The translations under genes and the position numbers were made by a program. Below are positions 5,801-6,264 of a stretch of DNA of 6,264 nucleotides, piece by piece (position 1 is the stretch's first letter; every line of letters starts with the position of its first letter). The notes below the pieces were generated by a model. The model made no database searches. It had not been told where the DNA came from and was given only the letters and a program-made list of their open reading frames with translations. Source of the stretch: an uncultured Fidelibacterota bacterium (GTDB taxonomy: Bacteria > Fidelibacterota > Fidelibacteria > Fidelibacterales > Fidelibacteraceae); NCBI GenBank assembly GCA_937862595.1, contig CALMFL010000313.1, forward strand, positions 1 to 6,264, given 5' to 3'.

Positions 5801-6264
5801 TCGATATGGAAAAGCCCTGGATCGACGATGAAGCGATCTTTAACCGGGTGCAAAAACTGGTTGAGAACTACCTGAACATCTCCGAGGAGATCATCGAAGA
5901 TATCCGGAACGAAGAATTCAAGGTCCGTGCGGGCGACGACATGCAGCCCGGCGTTCTGAAGCTTGCCAAGGTCTACATCGCAAGCAAGCGCAAGATCTCC
6001 GTCGGGGACAAGATGGCCGGCCGCCACGGGAACAAGGGCGTCGTGTCCATTATCGTTCCCGAAGAGGACATGCCTTTCCTTCCGGACGGAACCCCCGTGG
6101 ATATCGTTCTGAACCCGCTGGGCGTGCCTTCCCGTATGAACCTCGGGCAGCTCTATGAGACCATGCTCGGCTGGGCGGCGCACGAACTGGGCGTTTATTT
6201 TGAAACACCCGTTTTCGACGGCGCAAGCATCAGTGAGATCGCGGCCCTGATGAAACAGGCGAAC
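2863..6264 (+). CDS. rpoB: DNA-directed RNA polymerase subunit beta (3' end outside window)
   Basis: 1134 codons are open from a TTG at 2863 to the edge; most of the protein is present. Motifs in order: [20 protein letters not shown] (133-152) and RSPGVFF (153-159); [14 protein letters not shown] (172-185); the rifampicin pocket [20 protein letters not shown] (469-488) then [20 protein letters not shown] (489-508); [19 protein letters not shown] (514-532); GYNYEDAII (778-786) with the acidic pair E782/D783; and [16 protein letters not shown] (1047-1062) with K1050 and K1058, equivalent to the E. coli active-site lysines 1065 and 1073. Extra segments lie at about 228-300 and 907-1026. The Gln, Phe, Asp, His, Arg and Ser positions of the rifampicin pocket are unmutated (Q474, F475, D477, H487, R490, S492), so sensitivity of the enzyme is expected. 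The missing end should hold the clamp-anchoring C-terminus, with rpoC probably next. Confidence 0.98.
   Translation, partial: [1134 protein letters not shown]

Noticed and set aside
3322..6183. A long minus-strand open frame as a real gene
   Set aside because: It lies wholly inside rpoB, in codon register with it. It has no recognisable domain and is explained by the absence of TTA, CTA and TCA codons in the sense gene.
1..6264. A previously undescribed system in this window
   Set aside because: Every region is accounted for by the conserved secE-nusG-rplKAJL-rpoB cluster. No foreign gene, mobile element, repeat array or RNA gene is visible.

Overview
The window is a conserved bacterial housekeeping cluster, read entirely on the + strand: the end of secE, then nusG, rplK, rplA, rplJ, rplL and most of rpoB, which runs off the right edge. 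This secE-nusG-rplKAJL-rpoB(C) order is among the best conserved in bacteria. It links protein export (SecE), transcription elongation (NusG), the ribosomal L1 stalk and L11/L10/L12 GTPase centre, and the RNA polymerase beta subunit.

Lineage. The RpoB sequence carries extra segments at two sites where bacterial beta subunits commonly hold lineage-specific insertions. It also has Bacteroidota/Chlorobiota-like wording (for example [32 protein letters not shown]). This suggests the FCB superphylum or a neighbouring Gram-negative phylum. The L12 N-terminus and L10 do not look like typical Bacteroidales or Flavobacteriales, so a less-sampled FCB lineage is plausible. This is judged from memory of family sequences; no alignment or tree was run.

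Layout. Bases 1-107 hold the last 34 codons of secE. nusG (112-639) starts 4 nt later and is probably translationally coupled. After a 35-nt gap come rplK (675-1100), rplA (1117-1809) and rplJ (1821-2345), with gaps of 16 and 11 nt. rplL (2389-2766) follows after 43 nt. The longest non-coding stretch is the 96 nt between rplL and rpoB. It holds a terminator-like hairpin with a T-rich tail, an alternative pairing that excludes it, and the strong Shine-Dalgarno that sets a TTG start for rpoB (2863 onward, 1134 codons present). No stretch over 300 nt lacks a gene.

How it works together. All genes can be read as one transcription unit, with partial termination before rpoB as the natural point to set the ribosomal protein to polymerase ratio. 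The very short rplA-rplJ gap leaves no room for the long L10 leader known from enterobacteria and Firmicutes. No mobile element, CRISPR array, RNA gene or evident new system was found. The points worth a second look are the rplL-rpoB spacer, the RpoB insertions, a few substitutions in conserved motifs and a very long antisense open frame that codon bias explains.
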